A stretch of 64,000 nt of DNA from Trogon surrucura (taxonomy: Eukaryota; Chordata; Aves; Trogoniformes; Trogonidae), in NCBI GenBank assembly GCA_020746105.1, contig CM036617.1, positions 148,494,578 through 148,558,577 on the forward strand. Reading direction: 5' to 3'. The notes under the pieces were generated by a model that made no database searches, was not told the DNA's origin, and saw nothing but the letters and a program-made list of their open reading frames with translations. Every line of letters starts with the position of its first letter. The first letter of the stretch is position 1. The translations under genes and the position numbers were made by a program. Shown here in pieces: positions 28,601 to 43,600 of the stretch.

Positions 28601-31600
28601 AATGTCAAACCAAAATGACTTCTTTGTTAACAGAAACCTAAAAACTTCCAAAAGCAAAGCTCAGTAATCAGATGTAATTTGTTTAAACTGCTCTAGGATA
28701 TAGTTAAAGACTTTCTTCCTGCATCAAGAAACATAAAGACACCTGAGATAAAGATTTAGGAAAAAACATTTGGGAGCATTTTATATGAACCAACTGAAAA
28801 CAATTTTCATGTAATTATCTCCAGTCTATTAAAAAAGGTGCGTAACACAAGCGTGATGGATATAGCAGAGCCACACAGGGCCCCCAGGTTTACAATTCTT
28901 CGTACATCTCCCTCTTGCTGATGAAGACCAACAAAATTAGACACTAGTCATGCGCTAAGGTTGTGTGCAAATAGACTCTGACTGTTGGCAAACCCCTTAA
29001 CAAGTCAAAGGCATCAAAAGAAATGGCTACACCCAGTTTTCTGCTGGAACCCAAGGCAGCCAAACCGGTGGCTGAAGAATAGAAAACAGCACCCTGAAAG
29101 GAATCTGGCATTTTCAGTTCCAGCTAAAAAAGCTAGAAAAGAAAGATTTCTGTACATACAGCAAACTATTCCGAATAATTTGCCTATTGACTCCTTTGGT
29201 TTCCCTTAGAGAAACACAGTAACATGGACAGTACTATGAGGACAATATGTTTTCACCTAGTGTATTAGAAAAATGTCTTTTTACCACCTTTAGATTTTTA
29301 AATGCTTTTTTAAAATCAAACCTTTAGCTGGGGAAACAATGACGTAACTTAATCTTCATTATCATAAAATACACTACAGTGCAGCATGAGCTTTGCAGTA
29401 ACCGTACGCCTTCTACTAAAAATCCTTGTAAATAAGATTTCAAAGTATTAAAATAAGTATTTTTACCTTGGTATGATGCGTCCTGTGTCTGCGATCAATA
29501 GTCACATCTCCCCTTTGGACTGGTGAAGACACTTCCGATCTGTAGGTCCGTTGTGGGGAATATCCTTGGAAACCAGCGATAGAACCATGAGAAGGTGAGG
29601 TGGGAATCGAATGCATTGTCTGATCAGAAATATTAATCATAGTTTTTGGGCTACTTAAAGTACCGTGTCTAGTAAGAGTTGTTTGCTTATTGTAAAACTG
29701 ACGTTGCTGCCACTCGTAGAGCTGCCACATCGTGTCGTCGCGCATCGACCTCCGTTTTTCTTCGGCGGTGACCGGCCCGATGGCTCTGTCGTAAGCCGAG
29801 GGCGCCACGCTGCAGAGGCTCTCCGGCCGCGCTTTGCTGTTTCTGGGCAGCGTCCTGTAGCCTTCTGGGTACCGGGGTAAAACCTGAGGTCGATGGCTCG
29901 GCATGTTTCTTGGCAACGTCTGGTAGGAGATTATGCTGAAAGAGGAATTTTCTTTTTATTAGTGGGCAGCATTAATATTACGGAATTATGAAGTTTTTCA
30001 GTATTGGTTGGGTTTACCTAGCTTACTCTTACCTTTTTTTCTTTATTTAAAATACTGCAAGTGCAATTTTAGAAACAAGCAAGAAAATCAAGATGACAAT
30101 TAAAGAATCAACTATCCTGATTGAATGCACCGTAGCAGCTGAAACTGGATCCTCTCTCTGATTAGATGCTTGATTATATAATCCACATTTCATCTTTTTA
30201 CCAGTTTAACAGCCTAGTAGTGTCAAGTTTAGATTTAATCTTGTAACTTGTTCATATGCTGGTAGGTCAAATTTTCAAAAGTCTTGAAGTTTTCTGTTTT
30301 TTCCCCATTTTAAATGTTCCCTTTTTCAAAAATGAAAAAAATCTCCTGCTGTTCCCCTAAGCAAATTTACTATGGACATAAAAAAAATGATCCTTTTAAC
30401 AGCAGATCAAGGAAAAATAACAGTAATTGTCTAATGAAATTATATTTTGCAATTGTGAAGGACAAGCAACTCTCCATTTGCTATTCAAGCGAAAGAAGTG
30501 GCAAAATATTTCTGTTTGATAATAATACTGTATTACTTTTCAACTTGGACAGGAATTCAAAGGCTTATTCTTTAATTTGTTGCCACATTACAATTCTGGA
30601 ATGCTACATTTAGTGACTTTCAGCATTAGTTGAGACACAAAATTTTCCACGCTGATTATCGATGCATGCCTAAGTATGACAAAGCATTTCTTGGTTTTGT
30701 TTTTTTTTTTCCAGAGGACAAAATCTAGGTCATAAACATTGATTCATACAACTCTTATCTAAAATTCAGATGAGCACCTCCTAAAGCCTTTTGCTACTGA
30801 TCCCATCTAAGATAGGTGCTTGCCCAGAGACAATAAAACTCATCTCAGCCATCAGAGGGCAGCAGCTTCTAGCTACACCCAAGACTAATGCAAACTAAAA
30901 TCCCTGCCACCGCCAGGCACCACAATCTGAAGATGGTTTTGAATGATTTCAGTGCCACAAAAACACGAAAGCAATGATATAGGGCAAATGACAAGGTAAA
31001 CCAGCATCACGCATGTTAGATCCTTGTGGAATAACTGTCAAGGAAATTGATGATGGTAAACCTCACTTTTCAGTGAAAATAGTAAGCTGAGTATTTATCA
31101 TCTCCTGTAATGTTTTGGAGATGAAAACTGCTATAAAGAGCTTTACGTATAAAATATGCTACGGTTTCTGAACTTTCCCAAAAAATAATGAAGTATTATC
31201 TCCACTTTATGCATTGGGCAGCTCCCCATTCTCACAAAAAATGTAAAAGAAAAGTACCTTCTATATCCTATTGTTTTTGCTGCAAAACTTGGCCAAATAA
31301 CTTTAAAATAAATAGCTCTAGAATTCTTCATGAAACATGCCACTAATCATAAGAGCTTTTCTTTACCTCCGTCTAAAAAAAATAAACAACCAAGATACTT
31401 TTGGGTTTGCTTTTTAGCTTTCAAAAATATTATTTTAGCTATTCACAAACGAGTATGGCATATTTTCATGAACATATCCATCAGTTTGATACACCACACT
31501 CACTGACGCTCCTCTCCCATTTTATTAATCAAATGGGCAGTGTAAGCCTGCTGGCTCCTCTAAATATCCCGGGTAACTTTAAGAAAAGGTGTCTGAAGTT

Positions 31601-34600
31601 CTTACTACGTAGAGATGGCAATTTGAAGTCTGCATGCAACTACTTACATTCTAGAAAATTTAGGAAATGCATCCATCCTTCTACGGATAAACCATGAAAG
31701 CTGTAAAAAGCCCAACTGCCTCAATAATAAGCTTTGTTTTACATCCTTTGATAAAATGAAAATAGATCCACCATTCTAGTAGAAGCACAAGACCAATTCT
31801 AGACAGCGCTGCCGCTTACAGCCGCCTTGCACGTGAGGGGAGGCTGCCACAGCCAGACAAGCAGTCACACAGGTTGCAAAATATTCCTGCAACTGTCATC
31901 ACAAACAGCTCCCCAGAAATGCTTCCGTAAGAAAAAAAGGCTTCCACAGGAGTTTATAGACACCTCTAGAAGTTGTCTCTAGGATTACTGCTGGGTGGCA
32001 ATACTGGTTCCGGTGTTCAAGTTGGACTATCTGGGAAAGCACCTTTGCTGTACTAAACCTTTAGGGGTTCAACTCTGCAATGTTATGAAAACCTCCAGAC
32101 TGAAATATCAAAACAGTCCTTCATCCTAAATACCAGCTTTCCCAGAATACAAAACTTCCATATGAGAACCAAAGGGTGGCAAGGTGAAGACAGAAACCTG
32201 GTGCTGTACAGCATTTACAGTTGCAAGGAAAAGCATTAGCAGCAACAAAAAACCTCACTTAGTACCATGCACAATCTGGTGGAGCGAGTCCAGAGGAGGC
32301 CCACAAAAATGATAAAGGGCTGGAGAACCTCTCCTATGAGTACGGGCTGAGAGACTTGGGGGCTTCCAGCCTGGAGAAGAGAAGGTTCCGAAGAGACCTT
32401 ACGGCAGCCTGCCAGTACCCGAAGGGGGCTACAGGAAAGAAAGAGAGGGACTCTTTATGAGGGAGTGTAGTGATGTAGGATGAGGGGCAATGATTTTAAA
32501 CTAAAGCAGGGTAGATTGGGCTTAGGCATTAGGAAGAAGTTCTTTACTATGAGGATGGTGAAACACTGGAACAGGTTGCCCAGAGGGGTGGTGGAAGCCT
32601 CATCCCTGGAGATATTCAAGGTCAGGCTTGATGGGGCTCTGAGCAACCTGATCCAGCCAAAGATGTCCCTGCTCACTGCTGGAGTCTTGGACTAGATGAT
32701 CTTTAAAGGTCCCTTCCAGCCCAAGAGGTTCTATGATTGTAACTCTTCTGTATTTTCTAACTCCTATGTATATTCCGTGAACCACTTCTGATGAAAACTT
32801 CTATTCATCACTGACTGGCACAAAATTAATTCAATAAAATAATACTGGAGGGGAGTGTTTTTATTTAGAAACCATTTACTATTGGTTTAAAAAGGTTTTG
32901 TCTTACTCAAGGCATCAGTTGTCTTTAGTCACGTGGCTCTTGCAAAACTAGATGTCTAGCTCCATCGAACTGGCAGATAACAGCTTCAAGAATTAAAAAT
33001 TACATTGTCATCATTCTCATTAATCTCTCAGGCAATAAAACAACTAAGGGATCAATCTGTTCCTCTAAAATATAGTAATTTTACAGTGAACCCTTTTCAT
33101 TCCATACTGAGGGCAGCTAATAGCTCCTATTTTATACCTAGTTATTTAATTGAAATAGTTTGTTAACCTTTTAGTATTCTTCGAGTCCTAATTTTTCTTC
33201 AGTCCGACATACCAGAGATACTCAGTTTGGTCCTCCATGATTTCTCTAACACATTAGAGAGACAGATGCAGTGGAAAGCATCTTTGTCAATCAAAGTCAG
33301 CAACTTTTCCCTACTTCGTGAAGACTACTTTTCTCAAAAATTCAGGTTTTGAGTTGAACAGGCATTACTGCAAACAGCCTTGTTAGCCTCTCACCCCAAG
33401 CTTAAATTTTAACATAAACTGAAGCTTCTTTCTACTTCTCATTCACCAACTTCAATTCTACTTAACTTCCCGTATCCAGCCAGAAACCGGCAATTTGAAC
33501 AAAACCAAAATTTAAAATTTAAATGAAACTACAGTCTAAAAGCATCACTATACATTAGAAATGCGGATCATTATTCAAGGCCACTTCTACACAAAGCAAA
33601 AAAAAGATAGCCCAAAGCAAAATCTTTTTCAGTTTGCTACTTTTATATAGAACTGCATTTGAAAGCATACTCTTTGCTCTACCAATGCCACCCTTAATTT
33701 AGGCAACAAGTGTTCTCTATAGTCAAGAATAACACATTGTTAATTAGTAGCATATTGTTACCAGTACTTCCCTCTAACTCTTTTCCACAGTGAAATCAGT
33801 TCTAGGGTTTTTACACTTCTTCTCAACTGAAAAATGGCACAGCTATTCAAATTTCTACTGTTTGACTGCAAGTTTTACAGTCCATTAAAAAAAACACCAA
33901 AACAATTGCATCAACGAGCTTTCAGAGTTCTCATGACGCAAGCATGCATAATAAATGTCAGTGTGCAAGTCACTGGATTGCAAGTTCAAACTTGATCAAA
34001 CTACTTATGCTGAGTATTTCATGAAACAACACATTAGCAATTCTTATTTATATTTAATGAAGGACTAAAGGCAATGAGGAAACAGTCCACCCATTTTGGC
34101 AAGTGCACTTCAAACTCACGTGAATTTTTCAAGTTTTTGCAAAAACTGAAAAGTCCCCAACTTCCATGTTGTGAGATTTGCAGAACACACATTTTCTGAA
34201 CTTGAATCTATCTTAAGCTCTGCTGTCTATCTATCGGTGAAGTCCCTATTTTCCAACTCTTCAAAATACCTGCTGTAATAGCATCTCCATGCTTCCGATC
34301 TAATGTAATATTAAAAACTTTCATATTTTACTGCTAGAGCTGCTTGTCTGTAAGCCAGTCCGGAAGCGATGTCCCTACACTTCTGCCAGACAGAGAAATT
34401 GCTGTCGGCACAAGATCTAATATTGTCAATCATCCACATATAATTTTAAAGCTTCATGAATAAGCACTGGAACTCAATACTAGAACCGGGAGGTGTTTAA
34501 TTTCATGAGAGGAGAAGCTTTTAGCATCAAGTTAGTTAGATTTCTATGACTTACTCTTAGGTAAAGCTTCTCCTTCTCTTTCCAGTTAAAGCTTGTATAA

Positions 34601-37600
34601 AAGCTTAAAAGCTGCCTGGAATATTATAGAAGAATTTTAAAGAAGACAGGGCAATTTCAATAACAGATTTTAAGAGGATTGTTATGATTGAGCATCCCTT
34701 CTACCTGCTAAGTTAGCAAAATTTCTAATACCTAAAAAGGGTTTCTGCCCATTTTTATTTTTTATTAATATAGCTTAATTTATTAATAATCACTGAAATG
34801 TTAATAGAGAAACTTAAAAAAAAAATCTGTTCTGAGCGGTAATCCAGGCACTTTTTAAAGATAACAATGAATTATGCATTTGTGTAATATAGATGAAAAC
34901 CTAAATAATCTAACCAGGATACAAGTCTAAGTATTATTTGCTAGCAATAAATAAATACATAGTACTTACCCTCTTGTTTCCTCTTCTTGGCCTTTTCCTC
35001 TTTGTATTTTAATCCATTGTTCCAGCTGCAGCATTGAATTAGTTCTCTGCATAACTCGTTCAGACTCCATATGCGACTGAAAAGCGTTGTGCTGACCTCC
35101 ATCTCCAGCGTCCGCCAGGACAACCCCGACAGCTTTATTCTCAGACCCATTTAAATGAACTGGTCTGAAGTGCCCAGCCTGAATCGTGCTTATGGGTAAA
35201 GTCCTGTATTCAGATCCCAATGGATTTAGCTTTACACTATTAATTTTCGTTAACGGTTTATCTTGCCCGACTTTCTGGAATCCGTATTTTTCAGCTTCCA
35301 GAGCTTTCTTCTCCTCATTTTTGGTCACTTCTTTGTTTTTCTGATTATTTTGTGCCTCTGGCTTAATTAGCACCCGATGGTTTGAAATATTATTTGCCTC
35401 TCGAGGTGGTGTATTTTCAGCGGTTAACTTCTCTACTCTGGAAAGGAATATATAATAAGCTATAACATCAACACAACATTTATCAAAAATAGTAAGAGAA
35501 AATGAAAAGTGAATAACTGGTGTTTATAAAGGTTATTGCAGTGAATCCCTGTCCAGATATTTTACACCAAAATTTTGTCTTCTAGAAAAAATCCAGGACA
35601 CGTTTTCACAATCGTAAGGATAGGCTGTTTTTTTTCTGTTGTTGCTGTTTTGTTGTGGTTTGGTTTTATTTTGTTTTGTTTTGGGGCTGGTGGTTTTGTT
35701 TGAGGGCAGTTGGGATTTTTTTGGTTGGTTGGTTTTGAGTTTTGTGGTTGGAAAGTTTTTATGTTTTTTCTTCAATTCTCTACTTCTTTGCTATTTTAAA
35801 AGCATTTACAATGGGGTATATATTTTAAGCCAACTTCCAGTTAACCACCTAGAAAAAAAACGTGCACAAGAGGAAATAAATGCAGAGTCTGAAAAACTGT
35901 ATATCCAGTTCCTGGACGACTAGACATTCACACAGTAGAACTATTCAGTGGCTCTCCAAGAGCTACAGCTTCTAGATGTAACCAGTCTGAAATTCAGATG
36001 ATTTTTAAAGCCACCTTTAAACATGGCAGCAGATTACATTGCTGACCACATCGTGATTTACAACACTGCTGAATTTAACATATAATAAGTCCCTTAATAG
36101 AAAGCAAACAACTTTTCATGGTCACTGGCATCAATTAGGTTTCTCTGCTATGTTATCACTTTGGCTGGTGTACATTTTTTGAAAAATAACTGTGGCTTCC
36201 TCAATTTTAAGGGGAAATATAGCTGCTAACTTAGGGAACTGTACCACAAAAACAATGGTATTTTTAGAACAGTTATTGTTTTCCAGTACTTACACAAGTA
36301 CTCAATGTATGCAGTAGTATTAGCTACCTTTTCAAAATTTAAAAAAATGTCGGGAAGTTCTATCTTCTTCTGTACTGGGACACCAAACTGAACATCCAGC
36401 TCAAATAGTGACTCTTTTTTTATTTTTTTTTTCAGTTTACTGGAAAAAAATCAACCCAAAACCCTAAAATGTTTTTATCAACATTTTTTGGTATGAGAGG
36501 AGAGGAAGAGATATAATTCTTTAAGATTACAACTCTGTATAAAACCAAACCAAGAATAAAACTTTATTTTAAGATGATGTCAAGTTAACCTTTCACGCTG
36601 TTTTGCATCTTTTTGCAAATGCATTATTCATCTTTATAAGTGTCCAGCTCAAATGACTAATCTGTGTGTAAAAAGACCACCACATACACAACTGACCAAG
36701 AGCACAAGTATGACTGATGCTCTGAAAAATACTCTAATTCCAAGTAGACTAATTACATACAGAGCTGTAAGTGTTTTTACTTGCCCTGTCTTATACAAGA
36801 GGCTTAAATGTCCAACACTTGCCCAAGAGATTATTTAAGCCATGAATAGGCCAACACGTATTTGGGACCGAACCCCTGCAACACAAACGACTCAAAACTG
36901 TAAGGTCCTTGTAAAATACCACCCACTGCTAATAATATCGGACACTTAGTTTTAAATACACCTCCCATTACCACCCTATTCTTGCTATGAATTCTTCATG
37001 ATGTGAAACGTTGATTCCTTTCACATCATGAGGAGAGTCCTGCCTCGACAAGTACATAATTTCAGACATATCAGTCAGAAACTGCAAAACATCAATGTCC
37101 TCTGCATTGAGTGAAACGCTTGTGCACTTCTGCATGTTAACAATGGGTGTGATTTTTTTTCCCCGTGCCTCTTCCTGACACAGTTGTGACTATCCCAATC
37201 GCTGCTTGACACTTCATAATGTTATAACAAGTCCTCCAGGATTCACTCTTTTAATATAAGTAGCTCAAAATAGTCCTTTTCTTTCAATGATTTCTCCTGA
37301 GCTACTGATGTGAAAGCGTATGCACAAACCAAGGACATTGCAAATGAGAATGATCTGACACGAACATCTCTTTGGCTATATGTGTCAGCATTATTTTTAA
37401 ACACTGTTTTTCTCTCACACATCACTATTAAATGCAGTGGTTAGGTATATACAACTGATACTTTCTGCTAGCAGAAAGGAGAGGATAATATTTCTGACAA
37501 CCATAACTTTTAGAGAAAAAATGTCTGTGTAGAACCAGGTTTTATGTAGATTTTTGTGGGGGAGGATACACGTGGTGGAACTCCTAAGCCTGCATCACCT

Positions 37601-40600
37601 TTTCTCTAATTTCCAAGTACCAGCAAAGAAATGCTACGCTAACCTCCTACTGCAATTTGTAAATGAGTTGTTTTCTTTTTGATTTCTTCCGCCAAGATTT
37701 TAAATTGTTCCCAAGGCCAAGCATTTTTGCACCTAGGTTCCTTCTCTAGGTTACAGAAAAAAACTGGATCATCTCCTTTCTCTCACCTCAAAACTGTACT
37801 ACCCAGTGTTCTACAACAAATTCAAGGAACTCCCCAAACAGGAAAATGAACAAAAAAAAAATCAATTTGCCACAACTAGCAAATCAAAAAAAGGTTTTAA
37901 AATCTCAGTTTTCAGACAGCACTTAAGAGTTTACAAATATATGTGGGGATTTTCTTGCAAACAATCCTAAACATGGGCAATTAAGATATGCAACATGCTT
38001 TAATAGTACCACCTACCCCTTTATACAGCACTTTTAATTAATCTTTCTCAAGGTGCTTTCCATCAGAGAAGTGTTTGCCATGTTAGAGATGGAAAAAAAA
38101 GTGGTGCAGAGGGAGAGTGGCATCTCTAAGGACATTCAGCAGATGTGCGGCAAAGTCAAGACTTGGCACAGTCTTTGATCTACACTATCACACTACTTTC
38201 CACTGTCTGTCTTAATTAAAAAACAACAAACCCTGAATTCACAGAGTTGTTTTTCCATGCGATCGCTATGCTGTATCACTTGTTACTATGATTATACCCA
38301 TCAGAGCCAAGCACTTATACTTGGCATTCTTTGCAGTGGCTGAATGAATGACACCCATATAGACTTCTGGGCTCGCCTGTAACTTTGTGCATCAAAGCAG
38401 TCAGCGCAGTGTGAGCAAGAGACCTCTTTCCACAGCGAAGGAACCAAACGGGGAAGAATTATCAGAAACGAATAGATAAATGTAAGAAACATAAACCCAT
38501 ATTGATGCTTGGCTCTATATTTATATCTAGCTCTCAAAGACATACTCAACAAGACTTGCAGGGTATTTCGAAGACGGAAGAGAGAGAAGGTACAGAAAAT
38601 GAGCACTGAGCACGCCTTGCAGCATATACTGAAAGCAATTTACAGATCTGTACAACCAACAAGGAATAATATATATGGAACAGTAATACAGGAAAAGTAC
38701 TGTTTTCAGCTTTTTAATATAAATAAATAATTCTGAAAGGGTGTGTGTGTGGGGGGTGGGTGTGTGTGTGGGAAAGAGGCATGTAATTAAATTTCAGATG
38801 GATGTGAGGACTGTGATTTAACAAAGCCAGGCAGAGGCATATGAAAAAAAAAAAAAAGCCATCTTTTCCAAAGACACTGACGTCAGTAAACCCCCACTGT
38901 GGATGTCGCTATGTTAACAAGTGCTTTTTTAGCAGCTTGGCTTATGTTGTTCAGGGAAAATAACTACACAAGGAGGAGAAAAAAAAAAATCTTTTCTTAG
39001 TACATGCTGCATCAACTCTGAAGAAACAAAGGCTCCTAACACACAGCTGACAGCGAAAGAATAGAAAAATGACACTCTTAAACACGGCAGAGTAGAGAAA
39101 TCAGCATTTAGGGTAAAAATGATAAATCAGTATGTCGATGGCTATTAGAATCTACAAACAGAAGCAAGCAATCAGTACTCATAGATACAACTTAACTGTG
39201 CTCAGCACTGATACAACACGGAATGCGGTAGATGTTTTGCTAATCCAGAGAGGTTGTGTCTGAGACCATATTTTGAGTCATAAGCTTAAACAGTTCCTCA
39301 CTGACTAAAGTATTTGTGTTTAACTATCTGGTAAGTCTCTCAGTACATTATTAAACTTGAATGTACTATCTAGGTAAAATTGAACCCAAAAATCCTTAGA
39401 AAATAGTAATTACAGTTATGTTAATAGGACCAAATAATATTTGTCCTTTCCTGCAGTTGTACATCAAAAGGGAGTTTTTCTGCTGGGACTGCAGATCAGT
39501 TCTAAAAGAAATAGTTACGTTTTTACTTTCTCATCTCAGTATCTCACTTCTGTATTATGTGGCTAACTATATGTGGAAATAAAAATATTATATGTGGAGA
39601 TAAGAACATTTTATGGAAAACTGGGTAAACTCTCTGCAACTTAATGTTTTAAAGATTTAATTTTTTTTATCTCCAAGGAACTCACATCCTCAGAAAAACA
39701 AAGATATAGACTGTAGCTCTAAAATTATTTGAAGCTGAAACATTCAATTTTAAAGACTGTTGGGTTTGGATTTCCAGAGTATCATAAGCAGTGAAGTACA
39801 TTGACTTCTAGATTTACAGAACTATACTGTAAAAACTGACTTATCATTGGGCTATTTATAGTAACAAGCCCTTAAGAGTGGCTCAGCATCATCTTGTGTA
39901 AATATTTAAGGAAGTTCTCGTAACTCTAGCTATTATAAATACGTAGTCTGTTAGAAAACTGGATTCACACAACTACCTCTGGAACAAAAAAGAATGGAGA
40001 AACAAAGGCACTGGCTTAATATGACTGCACCAAAACCATTTATGCTTCAAGCTATGTGCGTGCCAAATTGTAGGTTACTTAGAGATGAGGTAATATAGTA
40101 TTTAATACTTAGCAGATTTTTCCAGGGAAGAAACAGTATTTCTTCTGGATAAGATCATATCCTGCTACATGGTTCATTTTAAGAATTGGTTTCATAGCCA
40201 AAAGATGGATTCTTTAGAAAACAGATGTCTGAAGGATTTTCTTCCTTATTATAGCCAACAGACATGAAAGTCTTTGAGACCTCACCGGTCTTGGCACTTC
40301 AGGAGATGGTTTAGTGTTAGGGTGGTGCAGGGCTGCAGGTTGGACTTGATGATCTTAAGGTCCTTTCCAACCTTTATGATTCTATGATTCTATTATTTTC
40401 TCTCTAATTATTACAAGACTACTAAAAAACTTTTCAAAGAGATCACACCTACTTCTGTTTCGTTCTGTGCTTTCTTGCCTGAATTAAAACAACAGGATGG
40501 CGTTATGTAGGTGGTTTTTCTTGTTGCTTTTCTGACACTTGTTTTGGTTGTTTGGCAAGCCTGTTCCGCCCGCAATATGCAGGCAGAAAACTACCAGTTT

Positions 40601-43600
40601 TGCTGCTGAGTGTTTCTCTACTAGTTTAGTAAGCTAAACTCCTTGCTGATTCACCAAGAAGGAAGATAAGCACCGCAAAGCAACTCAAGGCAGATTGCAG
40701 CGCGTGAATAGCTGGATGAAAAGTCTCAGATAAGCTCAATTGTACTGGGAATCCCCACCGTTTGCTATACAACACCAAATGCCTGAAACAGGCAGACATC
40801 AGCGCCGGAACACGCGCTGTGGCTGAAAGAAGGGGGCTAGGAATGCATGGCCAGGCATTTCAGGAGGCTGGAACACCCTTCGTGGCAGTGAACCGCACGT
40901 CTGGTCTGAGCAGTTAGGGCAGGGTGGTCTAGAAGGGGCGACGAGGCTGCAAAGCGGCGCTGCACTGAGCCTGCCGCCCACCTGCAGAGGCTCCAGGGCA
41001 GCAAATGTGTCCGTACAGCTGTGCTACTGAACTGCACAAGAGAGTGGATATTTACACTAACATTTTAGATTGCTTCTCATGCTAAAAGAAACATCTTGAG
41101 TAATCATGTAACATCTGTCTATATAATTAAGTTTACTCAATATCTTCTATGGAGCATTGGCTACTACAGGAGAGGCTATGAACCTGACGCGTATTACGCA
41201 GGCTCTGCCAGATGGAGGCATGCTTTCTTCACTTTAATTTTTTTTTCTACTATGAAGATGTCCCCCTCAAACATTCAAACTTTATAATATTGCAAATACC
41301 AAACAAAGGTCACTTCACCATTTCAAAAAAATTCAGAATGGCACACTTCAGTATTATTTCCTCTACAAAATGCTTATACAATTGATACATAATTTTTGTC
41401 TGAAGTTAAGTGGGTCTGATTTGGTTTAATTATTTCTGCAATACACTTACAACGTGAACCAAAACTGATTTTTCAGATTATTATTCACTAAGGTAAACGA
41501 TCTATTTTTTTTTGTCAAAGTAACTTCATTCTTTTAAGAACAATCTCTTAAAACCTCTGCACAGAGAAGGTAAAAGGTGAAAATACTGTTAAGCATCTAC
41601 TTGCTTATGTTCTATCCCACTTTGCTCATCCCTTCCTCATAACATCTCCCATTCCCACATATGAAGTGGGTTACAGGAGACAAAGCATGTAACATTCTCA
41701 TTTATAATCTGAGATCACATATGACAGATCAAATTTCATTTTGGCAATTAGACCTACCACTCCTCCTTTCTACAAACTGATATAGTATTTTTTTTAGTAA
41801 TATTGGGAAAAACACGTGTGACACCTGAAAGCTTGAAGCATGTGCTGTTTTTCAAAGTCCAGAGAACAATGTATCTTTTTTTCTGTTAAGCTATTTTACC
41901 ATTCTGTCCAATGCAGAGAACGAAATACTTCGTATACTATCTACATATTTAAAGGATCTTAGAGACAATAGCTAAGATTCCAACCTTTTGTTTAAGATTA
42001 GTCACTAAAAAGTTGAAGAGGTACAAATTTAAAAGTATTCCTAGTTTACTGTTATCTTTCCAAATGTCCTACAGATTGGTCTAAGTAAAAGTTTCATTAT
42101 GTTTGATTGAGAAACTCACAAAACATTAAAACACGTAACATTAGAAGTGTCTAATCATTTTATGCTTCTGTCAGCACCGTACTGGAACATGGGATATAGA
42201 AATGTCAGAACAAGTTCATAGGAATGACTTGCACTAGTAATGCAGAATTTGTAGAGACTGTATTTTGACAATGTGTTTACTCTTCTGCAAAAATTGTACC
42301 TTCTCCTTCTTTAGTACCCGTGTCTATGCTATTTTTTTTTAACTTAAAATTTCTCAGCATTGCTGCTGTTCATTTAGCCCCAGTGTAGCAGGAACTAAGA
42401 GAATGCAGAACAGCTCAAGTGACAGCAGTCACCAGCAAAACCTCTCTGCCATGAAATAACGAGGAGCTTTTAAACTTTCAGTTGATGAGATTTCCACTAT
42501 AGATGCCATGGAGCTGACCCAAGGGACCACGTGCAGAGAGAAAACAATTCTTACTGAATAGGCATCAGCAGACAATATTCAGTTTCTGAGAACACAAGGC
42601 TTCCAGTGATAACTTGCTTTTCCTTGTCAACACATGGATACAGAAAGGATAAGGCTCCAGATCAGGTAAGGAAAATGTGATGGCAGCTTAACGATAAACA
42701 AGAACGGCTCTCCACAGGTTTCCCAGAGGTACAACTGTTTAACAGCCAGAAACTAAGCTGTAAATTTGAGGCTTATGACAAGAGTAAGCCACTGACTACC
42801 ACCATTTGAGCTGTTACTGCTATTTAGTCAGGAGGGCTGGGGAAGTCAAATATACCTGCTCACAGTATTTGTCATTGCACTTCTTTTGATGCCACTGACT
42901 AAAGGAATCAGACAGGGTTTTTTTTGCTTCTAGCCTCTTACACTTAAGGTATCCATAATAAAAACAGAATCTAGACTATTTTTACTACTTCAAAATTTTA
43001 TCCGACACTGTTAAAATAGTAAGTGGTCTCCAACATCAGGAGAAATTACTTCAGCCAATTTATGTTCTACTGTAAGTTATACCCTTTCATTAAATAAATC
43101 GAACTAAGTATGAGAAAGAAATACACTGTGCCACTGCTTTATCAAGCCACATTACCTTTTCACAGGCTCAGTCTGCACAAGTGCTGCATCTGTCATGGCT
43201 CTCATCCACAACTCCATTTCCTTCCCTGTATCTGTGCAGAAATAATAGGTCCTCATGTTTGGATGAGCTGCCTGATTGGAAATGACATGGTCATTGCAAT
43301 AAAAAGATAAGATTCTGTAAAAGAAAAGAGACAAATAACGTTACTGTATGCTCACTCTAATATTTTCTATAATAAGATTTCTGCAAATATCCACATTTTC
43401 AAAATAATTGCCTGCAATTTTCAATCATAGCTGCTTCTTTATTGGTATGCTCAATAAAAAGCCTTCGTATTTCTTTAAGCCATTAAATATTATTTTGACT
43501 ATCCATTAATGTAAGTTAACATAATTATTATAAACAAGACTTTGGCACAGATTTTTGCAGTCTGAATGATACTGTAAGTTTTGATTTGTACTTACCATAG

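Larger units (their letters stand above)
35438..43155 (-). other. PLEKHA5: Intron between exons 6 and 7
   Basis: 7.72 kb, phase 2, the longest intron here. Holds the G/T-rich tract at 35628, the (GT)n/G tract at 38739, the CR1 tip at 40293 and the CpG-rich island at 40795. Confidence 0.9.

Noticed and set aside
43272-43334. Extension of the PH exon 6 open stretch beyond 43271
   Set aside because: The peptide before AAHPNM does not match the PH fold, and only the acceptor at 43272-43273 keeps the frame from exon 5.
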